A stretch of DNA of 52,563 nt from an uncultured Hydrogenophaga sp. (lineage in GTDB: Bacteria > Pseudomonadota > Gammaproteobacteria > Burkholderiales > Burkholderiaceae_C): contig NZ_OY288139.1 in assembly GCF_958439165.1 (NCBI RefSeq), positions 1-52,563 of the forward strand. The letters run 5' to 3'. The notes under the pieces were generated by a model. The model worked only from the letters and a program-made list of their open reading frames with translations, was not told where the DNA came from and searched no databases. How positions within the stretch are numbered: the first letter of the stretch is position 1; each line of letters opens with the position of its first letter. Positions 32,894 through 40,727 of the stretch are shown piece by piece. Made by a program: the position numbers and the translations under genes.

Positions 32894-33463
32894 ATGTTCT
32901 TCAACCTGCCGACCATGCTCACCTGGGCCCGTATCGTGGCCATCCCGCTGATCGTCGGCGTTTTTTACTGGGACGGTTTCACCCCGGCCCAGCAGAACCT
33001 CACGGCCACCGTGCTGTTCGTGGTGTTCGCCCTGACCGACTGGGCCGATGGCTACCTGGCCCGTCGCATGAACCAGACCTCGGCCTTCGGCGCCTTCCTC
33101 GACCCGGTGGCCGACAAGTTCCTGGTCTGCGCCAGCCTCCTGGTGCTGGTGCACCTGGAACGGGCCGACGTGTTCGTGGCGCTCATCATCATCGGCCGCG
33201 AGATCGCCATCTCGTCGCTGCGCGAGTGGATGGCCATCATCGGCGCCACCAAGAGCGTGGCGGTGCACATGATCGGCAAGGTCAAGACCGTGGTGCAGAT
33301 GGTGGCCATACCCTTCCTGCTGTTCGACGGCACGCTGCTCGGCCTGATCGACACCCGGTTGTGGGGTGTCTGGCTCATCTGGGCTTCGGCGGTGCTCACC
33401 GTCTGGTCGATGGTGTACTACCTGCAGAAGGCGCTGCCCGAGATACGCGCCCGCTCCCGCTGA
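32894..33463 (+). CDS. pgsA: CDP-diacylglycerol-glycerol-3-phosphate 3-phosphatidyltransferase
   Basis: Inner-membrane enzyme that makes phosphatidylglycerol phosphate, the committed step to phosphatidylglycerol and cardiolipin. The 189-residue protein has several membrane helices and the CDP-alcohol phosphotransferase motif D-x2-D-G-x2-A-R-x8-G-x3-D-x3-D, seen as DWADGYLARR followed by FGAFLDPVADK (residues about 48-76). It follows uvrC by 24 bases, an arrangement common in Burkholderiales and also like E. coli uvrC-pgsA. CATAAT lies 7 bases before the ATG, again suggesting a leaderless start of its own. Its stop overlaps the next start (TGATG). Confidence 0.95.
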   Translation: MFFNLPTMLTWARIVAIPLIVGVFYWDGFTPAQQNLTATVLFVVFALTDWADGYLARRMNQTSAFGAFLDPVADKFLVCASLLVLVHLERADVFVALIIIGREIAISSLREWMAIIGATKSVAVHMIGKVKTVVQMVAIPFLLFDGTLLGLIDTRLWGVWLIWASAVLTVWSMVYYLQKALPEIRARSR

Positions 33464-34353
33464 TGACGGTTCCCGCCCGCGAGTCCGCCTGGCTGCGGGC
33501 CATGCCCTGGATCTTCGTGCTCATCTGGAGCACCGGCTTCATCGTCGCGCGCTACGGCATGCCCAACTCCCCGCCGCTGAAGTTCCTGGCCACGCGCTAC
33601 GCGTTCTCGGTGGCCTGCCTGCTGCCCTGGGTGCTGTTGGCTGGCGTGGCCTGGCCCAGAAGCCGTCCGCAGTGGCTGCACCTGGCCGTCACCGGCATCC
33701 TCATGCACGCGTTCTACCTGGGCGGGGTCTGGATGGCGGTGAAGGCCGGCATGGGCTCCGGCCTGTCGGCGCTGGTGGTGGGCCTGCAGCCGGTGCTCAC
33801 CGCCATCTGGCTCTCCAGCACGGGCTCCAGCGTCACCGGGCGCCAGTGGCTGGGTCTGGTGCTCGGGTTTGGCGGTCTGGTGCTGGTGGTGTCGAACAAG
33901 TTCGGCGCCGGTGGCCCGGGCGATCAGGCCACCTGGGCCAACCTGGCCATGGCCGTCGTGGCGCTGGTGTCCATCACGGCCGGCACGCTGTACCAGAAGC
34001 GTTTCGTGCAGCCCTGCGACGTGCGCAGCGCCAACGCGGTGCAGCTGCTGGCTGCGCTGGTGGTGACCCTGCCCCTGGCCCTTCTGGAAACCGAGGCCAT
34101 GCAATGGAACGGCGAGCTGATCGGTGCATTGGCCTGGAGCGTGCTCGTGCTGTCGGTGGGCGGCAGTTCGCTGCTGTACATGCTGATCCAGCGTGGAGCG
34201 GCAGCCTCGGTCGCCAGCCTGATGTACCTGGTGCCTCCTTGCACCGCCCTCATGGCCTGGCTGCTGTTCGCCGAGCCCATCACGCCCACGACCCTGCTGG
34301 GTACCGCCATCACCGCGTTCGGGGTGAGCCTGGTCGTGCGTTCACCGCGCTGA
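33463..34353 (+). CDS. EamA/DMT-superfamily transporter
   Basis: Ten-helix inner-membrane transporter of the drug/metabolite superfamily, 296 residues, made of two five-helix EamA repeats. The first starts MPWIFVLIWSTGFIVARYG with the typical WS-GFI/VAR motif; the second covers about 155-290 and ends with the family's LLFAEPITPTTLLGTAITAFGV. Substrate cannot be inferred. The start codon overlaps the pgsA stop by 1 base, which points to coupled translation. The last 12 bases overlap the convergent LysR gene. Confidence 0.9.
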   Translation: MTVPARESAWLRAMPWIFVLIWSTGFIVARYGMPNSPPLKFLATRYAFSVACLLPWVLLAGVAWPRSRPQWLHLAVTGILMHAFYLGGVWMAVKAGMGSGLSALVVGLQPVLTAIWLSSTGSSVTGRQWLGLVLGFGGLVLVVSNKFGAGGPGDQATWANLAMAVVALVSITAGTLYQKRFVQPCDVRSANAVQLLAALVVTLPLALLETEAMQWNGELIGALAWSVLVLSVGGSSLLYMLIQRGAAASVASLMYLVPPCTALMAWLLFAEPITPTTLLGTAITAFGVSLVVRSPR

Positions 34354-35298
34354 CCGGCCTGCCGGCCTCCAGGGCTGGCCCTTGAAGCTGCGCACCAGGT
34401 GATCCACCAGCAGGGTGATGCGCTTGGGCGTGTGCGGCCGCCAGGGGGCCAGCCACAGGATGTCGGCCTCCGGCATGCTCCAGGCCGGCAGCACCCTCAC
34501 CAGCTCACCGCTGGCCAGCAGCGGTGCCACGTCCCACAGGCTGCGCAGCATGATGCCGTGGCCGGCCAGGCACCAGTCGCGTACCAGCTCGCCCGAATTG
34601 CTCACCAGCGGGCCGGTCACCGCCATGTGCCGCGGCGCCTCGTCGCCGCTGCGGCGCAGACGCCAATGGTCGAAGCGTTGTCCGCCCGGGCTGGTGTTCT
34701 CGCGCACCACGAGGCAGTCGTGACGGGCCAGATCGTCCGGCGTGCGCGGGGCGCCACGCTGCGTCAGGTAGGCGGGTGCGGCCACCAGCACCCGCTGGTT
34801 CGGTGCCAGCCGGCGCGACACCCACTCACCGGCGTGCCGGCCCGGTGCGTCCCACAGCCAGATGGCGCCATCGAACCCGGCCACGGCGAGATCGGGCAGG
34901 GTTTCGGTGAGCTGCAGCTCGATCTGCACGCCCGGATGTGCTGTCTGGAAGCTGGCCAGTTCCGGTCCCAGCCAGCGCCGCCCGAAGCCCATCGTGGCCG
35001 CCAGGCGGATCGGTCCGCTGGCTTCGGCCCGGCGCTCCAGCAGCTCGCCTTCCAGAGCGGCGAACCCCCGCAGCAGGTCGGTGGCACGGTCGCAGAAGGC
35101 CTCGCCCTCGGCCGTGGGGCTCACCCGCCGCGTGGTGCGCTGGAACAGCCTCACACCCAGGCGCGACTCCAGGGCGGCCAGCCGCCGTGTGACGGCCGAC
35201 GGGGTCACGCCCAGCTGCCGGGCCGCCAGCGCCAGGCTCCCGTGCTGGCGCACGGCCATCATCATGTCCAGATCGGCGCGGTCGGTGGTGGTGTTCAT
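34342..35298 (-). CDS. LysR-family transcriptional regulator
   Basis: A 318-residue regulator with an N-terminal winged helix-turn-helix (SLALAARQLGVTPSAVTRRLAALESRLGVRLFQRTTRRVS) and a C-terminal substrate-binding domain. The sequence style is close to the DmlR / CrgA group. It diverges from a D-malate/tartrate dehydrogenase gene with 94 bases between starts, the usual layout for a LysR regulator and its target, as in E. coli dmlR-dmlA. The inter-gene region holds AATCGATT (35317-35324) and ATTGCGAAT, possible half-sites. I took MNTTTDRADL as the start; an in-frame ATG at 35367 would reach into the target gene's leader. Confidence 0.9.
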   Translation of the reverse strand: MNTTTDRADLDMMMAVRQHGSLALAARQLGVTPSAVTRRLAALESRLGVRLFQRTTRRVSPTAEGEAFCDRATDLLRGFAALEGELLERRAEASGPIRLAATMGFGRRWLGPELASFQTAHPGVQIELQLTETLPDLAVAGFDGAIWLWDAPGRHAGEWVSRRLAPNQRVLVAAPAYLTQRGAPRTPDDLARHDCLVVRENTSPGGQRFDHWRLRRSGDEAPRHMAVTGPLVSNSGELVRDWCLAGHGIMLRSLWDVAPLLASGELVRVLPAWSMPEADILWLAPWRPHTPKRITLLVDHLVRSFKGQPWRPAGRSAR

Positions 35299-35392
35299 TG
35301 CTGATTGTGGTGCACGAATCGATTGACGCATTATTGCGAATTGAAAAGGTACAGTCATGCCCAGCATCCCGCTTCACCAGAAAGGTTCATCC

Positions 35393-36484
35393 ATGAGCAA
35401 ACACCGCATCGCCGTCATCGCCGGAGACGGCATCGGCACCGAAGTCATGCCCGAAGGCCTGCGCGTCATGGAAGCCGCAGCCACCCGTTTCGGCATCGAT
35501 CTGCAGTTCGACCACTTCGACTTCTCCAGTTGCGACTACTTCGAGAAGCACGGCCAGATGCTGCCGGACGACTGGAAAGACCAGATCGGTGGGCACGACG
35601 CCATCTACTTCGGTGCGGTGGGCTGGCCCGACAAGGTGCCCGACCATGTGTCGCTCTGGGGTTCGCTGCTGATGTTCCGCCGCGAGTTCGACCAGTACAT
35701 CAACCTGCGCCCGGCGAAGCTCATGCCCGGCGTGACCGCACCGGTGGTCCGCCGCGACGGTTCCCCGCGTCAGCCGGGCGAGATCGACATGGTGATCGTG
35801 CGCGAGAACACCGAAGGCGAATACAGCAGTATCGGCGGGCGCATGTACGCCGGCACCGAGCGCGAGATCGTGATGCAGGAAACCGTGATGTCGCGCCACG
35901 GTGTGGACCGCGTGCTGCGCTACGCCTTTGAAGTGGCCCGCTCGCGCCCCAAGAAGCACCTGACCAGCGCCACCAAGAGCAACGGCATCGCCATCACCAT
36001 GCCCTACTGGGACGAACGCGTGGCCGAGATGGCGAAGCAGTACCCGGACGTCACGGTCGACAAGTTCCACATCGACATCCTGACCGCGCACTTCGTGCAG
36101 CGCCCCGACTTCTTCGACGTGGTGGTGGGCAGCAACCTGTTCGGCGACATCCTGTCCGACCTCGGTCCCGCCTGCACCGGCACCATCGGCATTGCGCCGA
36201 GCGCCAACCTCAACCCGACGCGGCAGCACCCTTCGCTGTTCGAACCGGTTCACGGTTCGGCGCCCGACATCGCCGGCAAGGGCATCGCGAATCCGATCGG
36301 TCAGATCTGGTGCGGCGCCATGATGCTGGACTTCCTGGGGTACCGGAATGCGCACGATGCCGTCATGACCGCCATCGAGTCCACGCTGCAGCCCGGCAGC
36401 GGGGCACCGCGCACCCGCGACCTGGGTGGCACGGCGGGCACGGCCGATGTGGGCCGCGCGATAGCGCAGGCCGTGGGCCGTTGA
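35393..36484 (+). CDS. Tartrate/D-malate dehydrogenase (decarboxylating, TtuC/DmlA type)
   Basis: NAD-dependent oxidative decarboxylase of D-malate, tartrate or related 3-substituted malates, 363 residues, in the isocitrate/isopropylmalate dehydrogenase superfamily. The order of motifs is AVIAGDGIGTEV (N-terminal), DMVIVRENTEGEYSSIGGRMY (substrate loop), ATKSNGI with the catalytic lysine, DVVVGSNLFGDILSDL (metal aspartates) and EPVHGSAPDIAGKG (NAD loop). ENTEGEYS, rather than the SRxx residues of LeuB, places it with TtuC/DmlA. AAAGG before the ATG at 35393 sets the start; the in-frame ATG at 35357 is less likely. Probably controlled by the divergent LysR gene. Confidence 0.9.
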   Translation: MSKHRIAVIAGDGIGTEVMPEGLRVMEAAATRFGIDLQFDHFDFSSCDYFEKHGQMLPDDWKDQIGGHDAIYFGAVGWPDKVPDHVSLWGSLLMFRREFDQYINLRPAKLMPGVTAPVVRRDGSPRQPGEIDMVIVRENTEGEYSSIGGRMYAGTEREIVMQETVMSRHGVDRVLRYAFEVARSRPKKHLTSATKSNGIAITMPYWDERVAEMAKQYPDVTVDKFHIDILTAHFVQRPDFFDVVVGSNLFGDILSDLGPACTGTIGIAPSANLNPTRQHPSLFEPVHGSAPDIAGKGIANPIGQIWCGAMMLDFLGYRNAHDAVMTAIESTLQPGSGAPRTRDLGGTAGTADVGRAIAQAVGR

Positions 36485-36559
36485 GGCGGGCGAGGGCACC
36501 GGGATTGCGTCTAGAATCCGCCGTTCGCGCGGGCTGTGGCCTTTGCGGCACCGGACGTA

Positions 36560-36589
36560 TTGACACGTTCCGAGGCGAGTGGGTGTAAT
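36560..36589 (+). promoter_or_regulatory. Sigma-70-type promoter of hupB
   Basis: TTGACA (36560-36565) and TGTAAT (36584-36589) are separated by 18 bases. This would start transcription near 36597 and give a leader of about 150 bases before the hupB start. The first box is a perfect consensus, rare in this GC-rich window. No other gene explains the 260-base stretch in which it lies. Confidence 0.7.
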
Positions 36590-36744
36590 CCCCGGACGCA
36601 GCGCAGTGCCCCCAATGGGCCACTGGTTGCGCTCAGGATGCTGGCTCAGGTCAAGGTGACCGCCAACCGTTCACCTGCCACCGCCCGCCCGGGTCACCTG
36701 CCATCCGCACGATTCATCCAATTCACTTCCAAGAGGGGCTTTTC

Positions 36745-37017
36745 GTGAACAAAACCGAACTCGTCGAACACATCGCCAAGCACGCCGACATCTCCAAGGC
36801 GGCGGCCACCCGGGCACTCGACTCCACCATCACCGCGATCCGCACCACCCTGAAGAAGGGCGGTACCGTGTCCCTCGTCGGTTTCGGTTCCTTTGCTGTG
36901 ACCAAGCGCCCCGCCCGCAAGGGTCGCAACCCCCGTACCGGCGCCGAGATTAAAATCAAGGCTGCCAAGGTGCCCAAGTTCCGCCCGGGCAAGGCACTGA
37001 AGGACGCATTGAACTGA
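36745..37017 (+). CDS. hupB: DNA-binding protein HU-beta
   Basis: Small nucleoid protein that bends and compacts DNA as a dimer. The 90-residue sequence starts MNKTELVEHIAKHADISKAAA and has the DNA-arm motif RPARKGRNPRTGAEIKIKAAK followed by FRPGKALKDALN. It uses a GTG start, preceded by AGAGGGG. tRNA-Val and then ppiD follow on the same strand. In many proteobacteria the order is lon-hupB-ppiD; here the gene before hupB is the malate/tartrate dehydrogenase. Confidence 0.97.
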   Translation: MNKTELVEHIAKHADISKAAATRALDSTITAIRTTLKKGGTVSLVGFGSFAVTKRPARKGRNPRTGAEIKIKAAKVPKFRPGKALKDALN

Positions 37018-37037
37018 AGCGTGCGAGCGTTTCGGTG

Positions 37038-37113
37038 GGGTGCTTAGCTCAGTCGGTAGAGCGGCGCCCTTACAAGGCGTAGGTCGGCGGTTCGACCCCG
37101 TCAGCACCCACCA
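37038..37113 (+). tRNA. tRNA-Val (anticodon UAC)
   Basis: A 76-base cloverleaf: acceptor GGGTGCT pairs with AGCACCC, the D arm contains GCTCAGTCGGTAGAGC, the anticodon stem GCGCC/GGCGT encloses the loop CTTACAA (anticodon TAC), and the T arm has GGTTCGACC. CCA is encoded. It sits in the 150-base gap between hupB and ppiD and is followed directly by a strong terminator. Confidence 0.96.
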
Positions 37114-37115
37114 CC

Positions 37116-37144
37116 AAAAAGGCGAACACGGGTTCGCCTTTTTT
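37116..37144 (+). terminator. Rho-independent terminator after tRNA-Val
   Basis: AAAAAGGCGAAC and GTTCGCCTTTTTT form a 12-base stem around an ACGG loop, followed by U-rich sequence. A-run and U-run flank both sides, so it could act in both directions. It separates the hupB-tRNA unit from ppiD. Confidence 0.92.
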
Positions 37145-37167
37145 GTTTCAGATTCAGGATTTCAGGC

Positions 37168-39087
37168 ATGTTCGACACCATCCGCGATCACAAGAAGTTC
37201 CTCATGGGCTTTCTGCTGATCCTGATCATTCCCTCCTTCGTCCTGTTCGGCATCGAAGGCTATTCGCGCTTCAACGAAGGTGGTCCGCCAGTGGCCACGG
37301 TGGACGGCAAGGACATCACCCGCGCCGAGTGGGACCGCTTCCACCAGGAAGAGTCGCAGCGCGTGCGCCAGGCCATGCCGCAGATCGATGCCAAGCTGCT
37401 CGACAGCGAGGACGCCCGCTATGCCACCCTGGAGCGGCTGGTGCGCCAGCGCGTGGTGGCGGCTGCCGCAGCCCAGTCGAACCTGTTCACCAGTGACGCG
37501 CGGCTGGCCAGCTACCTTCAGCAGGACCCGGCCATTGCCGGCCTGCGCAAGCCCGACGGCACGCTCGACGTGGAGGGTTACCGCCAGCTGCTGGCCCGCC
37601 AGGGCATGACCCCCGAGGGCTTCGAGGCCAGCGTGCGCAACGAGCTGTCGCAGCGACAGGTGATCGAGGGCGTGAGTGCTGCCGCGTTCGCCCCGGCCGG
37701 CGTGGCCAAGGTGTCGCTCAATGCATTCTTCGAACAGCGCCAGGTGCGGGTGATTCCGTTCAGCGCGGCTGATCAGGCCCCCCGCGTGCAGATCTCCGAC
37801 GCCGACGTGGAGGCCTTCCACAAGGACAACCCTCAGCTGTTCCAGGCCGCCGAGCAGGTCGACATCGAATACCTGGTGCTCGATGCCGCTGCGCTGGAGC
37901 GTTCGGTCACCCTCAACGAGGCCGATGTCCGTGCGTATTACGAGCAGAACGCCCAACGCCTCTCCGGCGACGAGCAACGCCGTGCCAGCCACATCCTGCT
38001 GAGCGTGCCGGCTGGCGCCTCGGCCACCGACAAGGACGCCGTCAAGGCCAAGGCACAGGCCCTGCTGGAGCAGGTCCGCAAGGAGCCGCAGAAGTTCGCC
38101 GAACTGGCCAAGGTCAACTCACAGGACCCGGGATCTGCCGACCTGGGCGGCGACCTCGACTTCTTCGGTCGTGGTGCCATGGTCAAACCCTTTGAAGACG
38201 CCGTGTTCGGTCTGAAGAAGGGCGATGTGGCCGATCTGGTCGAGACCGAGTTCGGCTTCCACATCATCCGCCTGACCGACGTCAAGGCCCCGGCGCGCCG
38301 CAGTTTCGAGGAGATGCGCGCCAGCATCGAGGCCGATCTGCGCAAGCAGCAGGCCCAGCGCCTGTTTGCCGAGTCGGCCGACACCTTCAGCAACACCGTC
38401 TACGAGCAGGCCGACAGCCTGCAGCCGGCGGCCGACCGCCTGAAGCTCACGGTGCAGACCGCCAAGGGTCTGACCCGCCAGGGCAGCGGCCAGGCGGGCG
38501 TGCTCTCGAACCCGCGCCTGCTGGAAGCCGTGTTCTCGCCGGAAGCGATCAACAGCAAGCGCAACATCGAGGCCGTGGAGGCCGGTGGCAACCAGCTGGT
38601 GTCGGCCCGTGTGGTCCAGCACCGGCCGGCCCGCACCCAGGATCTGACGGAAGTGCGTGAACAGGCCACGGCGGCCCTGCGTGCGCGGCGCGCCGGTGAA
38701 ATGGCACGTGCCGACGGCGAGAAGCGCCTGAAGGAACTCCAGTCCGGCACCGCGACGACGGGCCTGCCGGCATCGGCCACCATCTCCCGCGGCATCCAGA
38801 CCAGCCTGCCTCCGCAGGTGCTGAATGCAGCCCTCAGCACCGACCCGGCCGGCCTGCCCCGCTGGATCGGCGTTTCGCTGGGCGACCGTGGCTATGCGGT
38901 GGTTCAGGTGGAGAAGGTTCTGCCGGCCACCGAGCGCAACGCGCAGCAGGTCGCACAGGAAGTTCAGCAGTACGGCCAGTGGTGGTCGGCTGCCGAAAGT
39001 GCCGCCCTGTACGAGATGCTGAAGGAGCGCGTCAAAGCGAAGATTCTGGTGGCACGACCGGCCACTGAAACAACGGCCGCCCGCTGA
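37168..39087 (+). CDS. ppiD: Membrane-anchored periplasmic chaperone / PPIase PpiD
   Basis: Inner-membrane protein with a large periplasmic part that helps newly exported proteins fold near SecYEG. The 639-residue protein has one N-terminal membrane helix (FLMGFLLILIIPSFVLFGI, about 12-30), a SurA-like N-terminal domain (the VATVDGKDITRAEWDRF segment onward) and one parvulin domain at about 270-370 (RRASHILLSVPAG, then SADLGGDLDFFGRGAMVKPFEDAVF and ETEFGFHIIRL). The position after hupB agrees with the identification. Parvulin domains of PpiD proteins are often inactive; activity cannot be judged here. Confidence 0.93.
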   Translation: MFDTIRDHKKFLMGFLLILIIPSFVLFGIEGYSRFNEGGPPVATVDGKDITRAEWDRFHQEESQRVRQAMPQIDAKLLDSEDARYATLERLVRQRVVAAAAAQSNLFTSDARLASYLQQDPAIAGLRKPDGTLDVEGYRQLLARQGMTPEGFEASVRNELSQRQVIEGVSAAAFAPAGVAKVSLNAFFEQRQVRVIPFSAADQAPRVQISDADVEAFHKDNPQLFQAAEQVDIEYLVLDAAALERSVTLNEADVRAYYEQNAQRLSGDEQRRASHILLSVPAGASATDKDAVKAKAQALLEQVRKEPQKFAELAKVNSQDPGSADLGGDLDFFGRGAMVKPFEDAVFGLKKGDVADLVETEFGFHIIRLTDVKAPARRSFEEMRASIEADLRKQQAQRLFAESADTFSNTVYEQADSLQPAADRLKLTVQTAKGLTRQGSGQAGVLSNPRLLEAVFSPEAINSKRNIEAVEAGGNQLVSARVVQHRPARTQDLTEVREQATAALRARRAGEMARADGEKRLKELQSGTATTGLPASATISRGIQTSLPPQVLNAALSTDPAGLPRWIGVSLGDRGYAVVQVEKVLPATERNAQQVAQEVQQYGQWWSAAESAALYEMLKERVKAKILVARPATETTAAR

Positions 39088-39110
39088 GTCGAAGCGGCCC
39101 CAAGTCGGGC

Positions 39111-39116
39111 TATAAT
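39111..39116 (+). promoter_or_regulatory. -10 element of the tRNA-His gene
   Basis: A perfect TATAAT begins 17 bases before the tRNA. It is one of few consensus -10 boxes in the window. No convincing -35 is seen 16-18 bases upstream (closest TCGAAG), within the end of the ppiD region. Confidence 0.6.
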
Positions 39117-39127
39117 TCGACGCTTGC

Positions 39128-39204
39128 GGTGGCTGTAGCTCAGTTGGTAGAGTCCAGGATTGTGATTCCTGTTGTCGTGGGTTCGAGTCCCATCAGCCAC
39201 CCCA
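39128..39204 (+). tRNA. tRNA-His (anticodon GUG)
   Basis: Acceptor GTGGCTG pairs with CAGCCAC, the anticodon stem CAGGA/TCCTG encloses TTGTGAT (anticodon GTG), and the T arm has GGGTTCGAGTCCC. The base before the acceptor (39128) is G and the discriminator is C, giving the extra G-1:C73 pair that identifies tRNA-His. CCA is encoded. A terminator follows 14 bases later. Confidence 0.97.
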
Positions 39205-39217
39205 GATGATTCCAGAC

Positions 39218-39242
39218 AAAGCCCGGCTTCTGCCGGGCTTTT
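39218..39242 (+). terminator. Rho-independent terminator after tRNA-His
   Basis: AAAGCCCGGC and GCCGGGCTTT pair in a 10-base stem around a TTCT loop, followed by a T. The A-run on the left makes it usable on the minus strand too, where it would end transcription from the small gene at 39277-39612. Confidence 0.88.
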
Positions 39243-39276
39243 GCATTTCCGGGCCTTGGGCTCCGGATGCGTGGGG

Positions 39277-39612
39277 TCAATGCACGCTCTCGGGCGCAGC
39301 GTGCCACAGCCGGGATTCCGGCAGCTCGATGCCCAGGGCGGGCGCCAGGCCTACCGCGCCGACATCCGATTGCGCCACGATGCCGTTCCAGTGGCCGTGC
39401 AGCCGCTGCACCACCAGACGGAATGGTGGCGGCAGGGCAGGGTGCTGGGCCAGCATGTACAGATTGGAGCGGATCTTGCGGGCCATCAGCATGCGTTGCT
39501 GCGCACAACCGCACTGGGCATGTCCCGTCAGCAGGGCGAGTGTGCCGGCCAGCATGGCGTCGGCGGCGGCCATGATGTATTCGTCTTCGGGGGGAGGCAG
39601 ATTCGATTCCAT
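39277..39612 (-). CDS. Unrecognised small protein behind a Fur-like box
   Basis: A 111-residue protein that I do not recognise. It has no signal peptide. It starts with an acidic stretch (PPPEDEYIMAAADAML), followed by a helical region with a Cys-x-Cys pair (HAQCGCAQQRMLMARKIRSN), then HPALPPPFRLVVQRLHGHW. The Cys-x-Cys with neighbouring His and Met could bind a metal, but this is a guess. The reading is favoured because the frame starts with ATG 31 bases from a strong Fur-like box, ends just before a terminator usable on this strand, and the opposing frames look like shadows. Probably iron-regulated. Confidence 0.65.
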   Translation of the reverse strand: MESNLPPPEDEYIMAAADAMLAGTLALLTGHAQCGCAQQRMLMARKIRSNLYMLAQHPALPPPFRLVVQRLHGHWNGIVAQSDVGAVGLAPALGIELPESRLWHAAPESVH

Positions 39613-39642
39613 GGAGGCCTTTCGTGCATCGATGGCTCCATA

Positions 39643-39661
39643 TTAAATGAGAATCGTTATC
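39643..39661 (-). promoter_or_regulatory. Fur box upstream of the small unrecognised gene
   Basis: The sequence AATGAGAATCGTTATC agrees with the 19-base Fur consensus at 14 positions by eye. It lies 31 bases before the start of the 111-residue protein and next to the stop of the upstream gene on the same strand, in a short AT-rich patch. This is the best Fur-like site in the window. Confidence 0.75.
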
Positions 39662-39663
39662 AA

Positions 39664-40599
39664 TCAAAGACCTTGCTGGTGTCCAGGGCGCCCCGGACCG
39701 TCTGCGGCGTCCGGCGCATCGCGGTGCGGGTACAACTCGCCCGGCATCGAGGGCGGGCAGGCGATGCGCGCCAGCACGAACAGCATGTTCTGCAGCAGTT
39801 TGGCCATCTGCTCCCGAGACGCCCGGTTGTTGTGGGCCGCGGTCAGCGCGATCCCGGGGATGCAGGTTTCCACGTCTTCATCTTCGGACGCAGCTGCTCG
39901 GTCGAGCAGCGGGTCGCGGCCCATGGCCAGCCGCGATTCCACCAGGAAGAGCGCGCGTTCGAGCAACTGGAAGTCCTCGAATGCGACCTCCCAGATCACG
40001 CGGCCGGCGTGCAGACGTTCGGTGACGGTGCAACCCAGCGGCAGCGGCCAGGTGCGCCGAGGTGCTCGCTGGCCGAGCAGTCGGCGTGCGCCTTGCCAGA
40101 GCGAGTCGCCATCGGCCACGAAGGTCTGCAGGGCCTGTCGGATCTGCAGGGCCATGTCGGACTGGGTGGAGTGGCCGTTCATGACCACGACCCAGTCGGT
40201 GTCCAGACGCGATGCATCGACCGACTCGCGCCGCGGGCTGATCTGGTCACCGACCGTGACGGCCATGGCACGCACGTCGTCGCGGGCGCTCCAGGGCGCC
40301 ATGATCAGCGTCACGCCGCTGGCCGACAGCATCTGCGGCTCGTTCATGAGCAGCGGGCCGCTGGCAATCAGGCGCAGCAGGGATTCGGCGGCTTCCCGCC
40401 GCTCCCGGCGCTCTCCGCCCACCACGGCGGTCACGATGAAGGGCTCGCCCTTGTGCATGGCCGGCGCCACGCACACCAGCAACTGGACAGCGCTGTCGGC
40501 GTGGGAATAGACCTCGCTCTGCGATCGCGGCAGCAGCCAGCCGCTGTGCGCCAGGATGTGGTGCACGGTGCCGGGCGTGTCGGTCATCGGGGAGGTCAT
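39664..40599 (-). CDS. Unrecognised 311-residue protein, probably iron-regulated
   Basis: I do not recognise this protein. It has no signal peptide or membrane helix and reads as a soluble mixed alpha/beta protein with an acidic segment (AAASEDEDVETC) at about 250 and a conserved-looking helix (SREQMAKLLQNMLFVLARIACPP) near 285. The C-terminal ~25 residues are Pro/Gly/Asp-rich. Codon use fits the surrounding genes. A Fur-like sequence lies 74-92 bases upstream, and its stop adjoins the Fur box of the next gene. Two possible starts, 40599 and 40587, cannot be separated. An accessory role in iron metabolism is inference from position alone. Confidence 0.7.
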   Translation of the reverse strand: MTSPMTDTPGTVHHILAHSGWLLPRSQSEVYSHADSAVQLLVCVAPAMHKGEPFIVTAVVGGERRERREAAESLLRLIASGPLLMNEPQMLSASGVTLIMAPWSARDDVRAMAVTVGDQISPRRESVDASRLDTDWVVVMNGHSTQSDMALQIRQALQTFVADGDSLWQGARRLLGQRAPRRTWPLPLGCTVTERLHAGRVIWEVAFEDFQLLERALFLVESRLAMGRDPLLDRAAASEDEDVETCIPGIALTAAHNNRASREQMAKLLQNMLFVLARIACPPSMPGELYPHRDAPDAADGPGRPGHQQGL

Positions 40600-40672
40600 G
40601 CTGGGCTCGCAGGGAAGGACGGATGGGGGCTGTCTTCCCGTTCCATCGTCCTGCCGGCACCTGCCTTGAGCG

Positions 40673-40691
40673 TGAAATTGTTCTCAATCGT
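40673..40691 (-). promoter_or_regulatory. Possible Fur box upstream of the 311-residue gene
   Basis: The segment TGAAATTGTTCTCAATCG resembles the inverted TGAGAAT-N-ATTCTCA form of Fur sites. It is weaker than the box at 39643. It is the only AT-rich stretch between the cyanophycinase gene and this gene, so a promoter here is reasonable. Confidence 0.5.
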
Positions 40692-40727
40692 TACCGGGCC
40701 ACGCGCCTCCCGGTGAACGCGGCCACG

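Noticed and set aside
30965..33268. Open frame of 767 codons on the minus strand opposite uvrC and pgsA
   Set aside because: It crosses two well-supported genes and shows only shadow composition.
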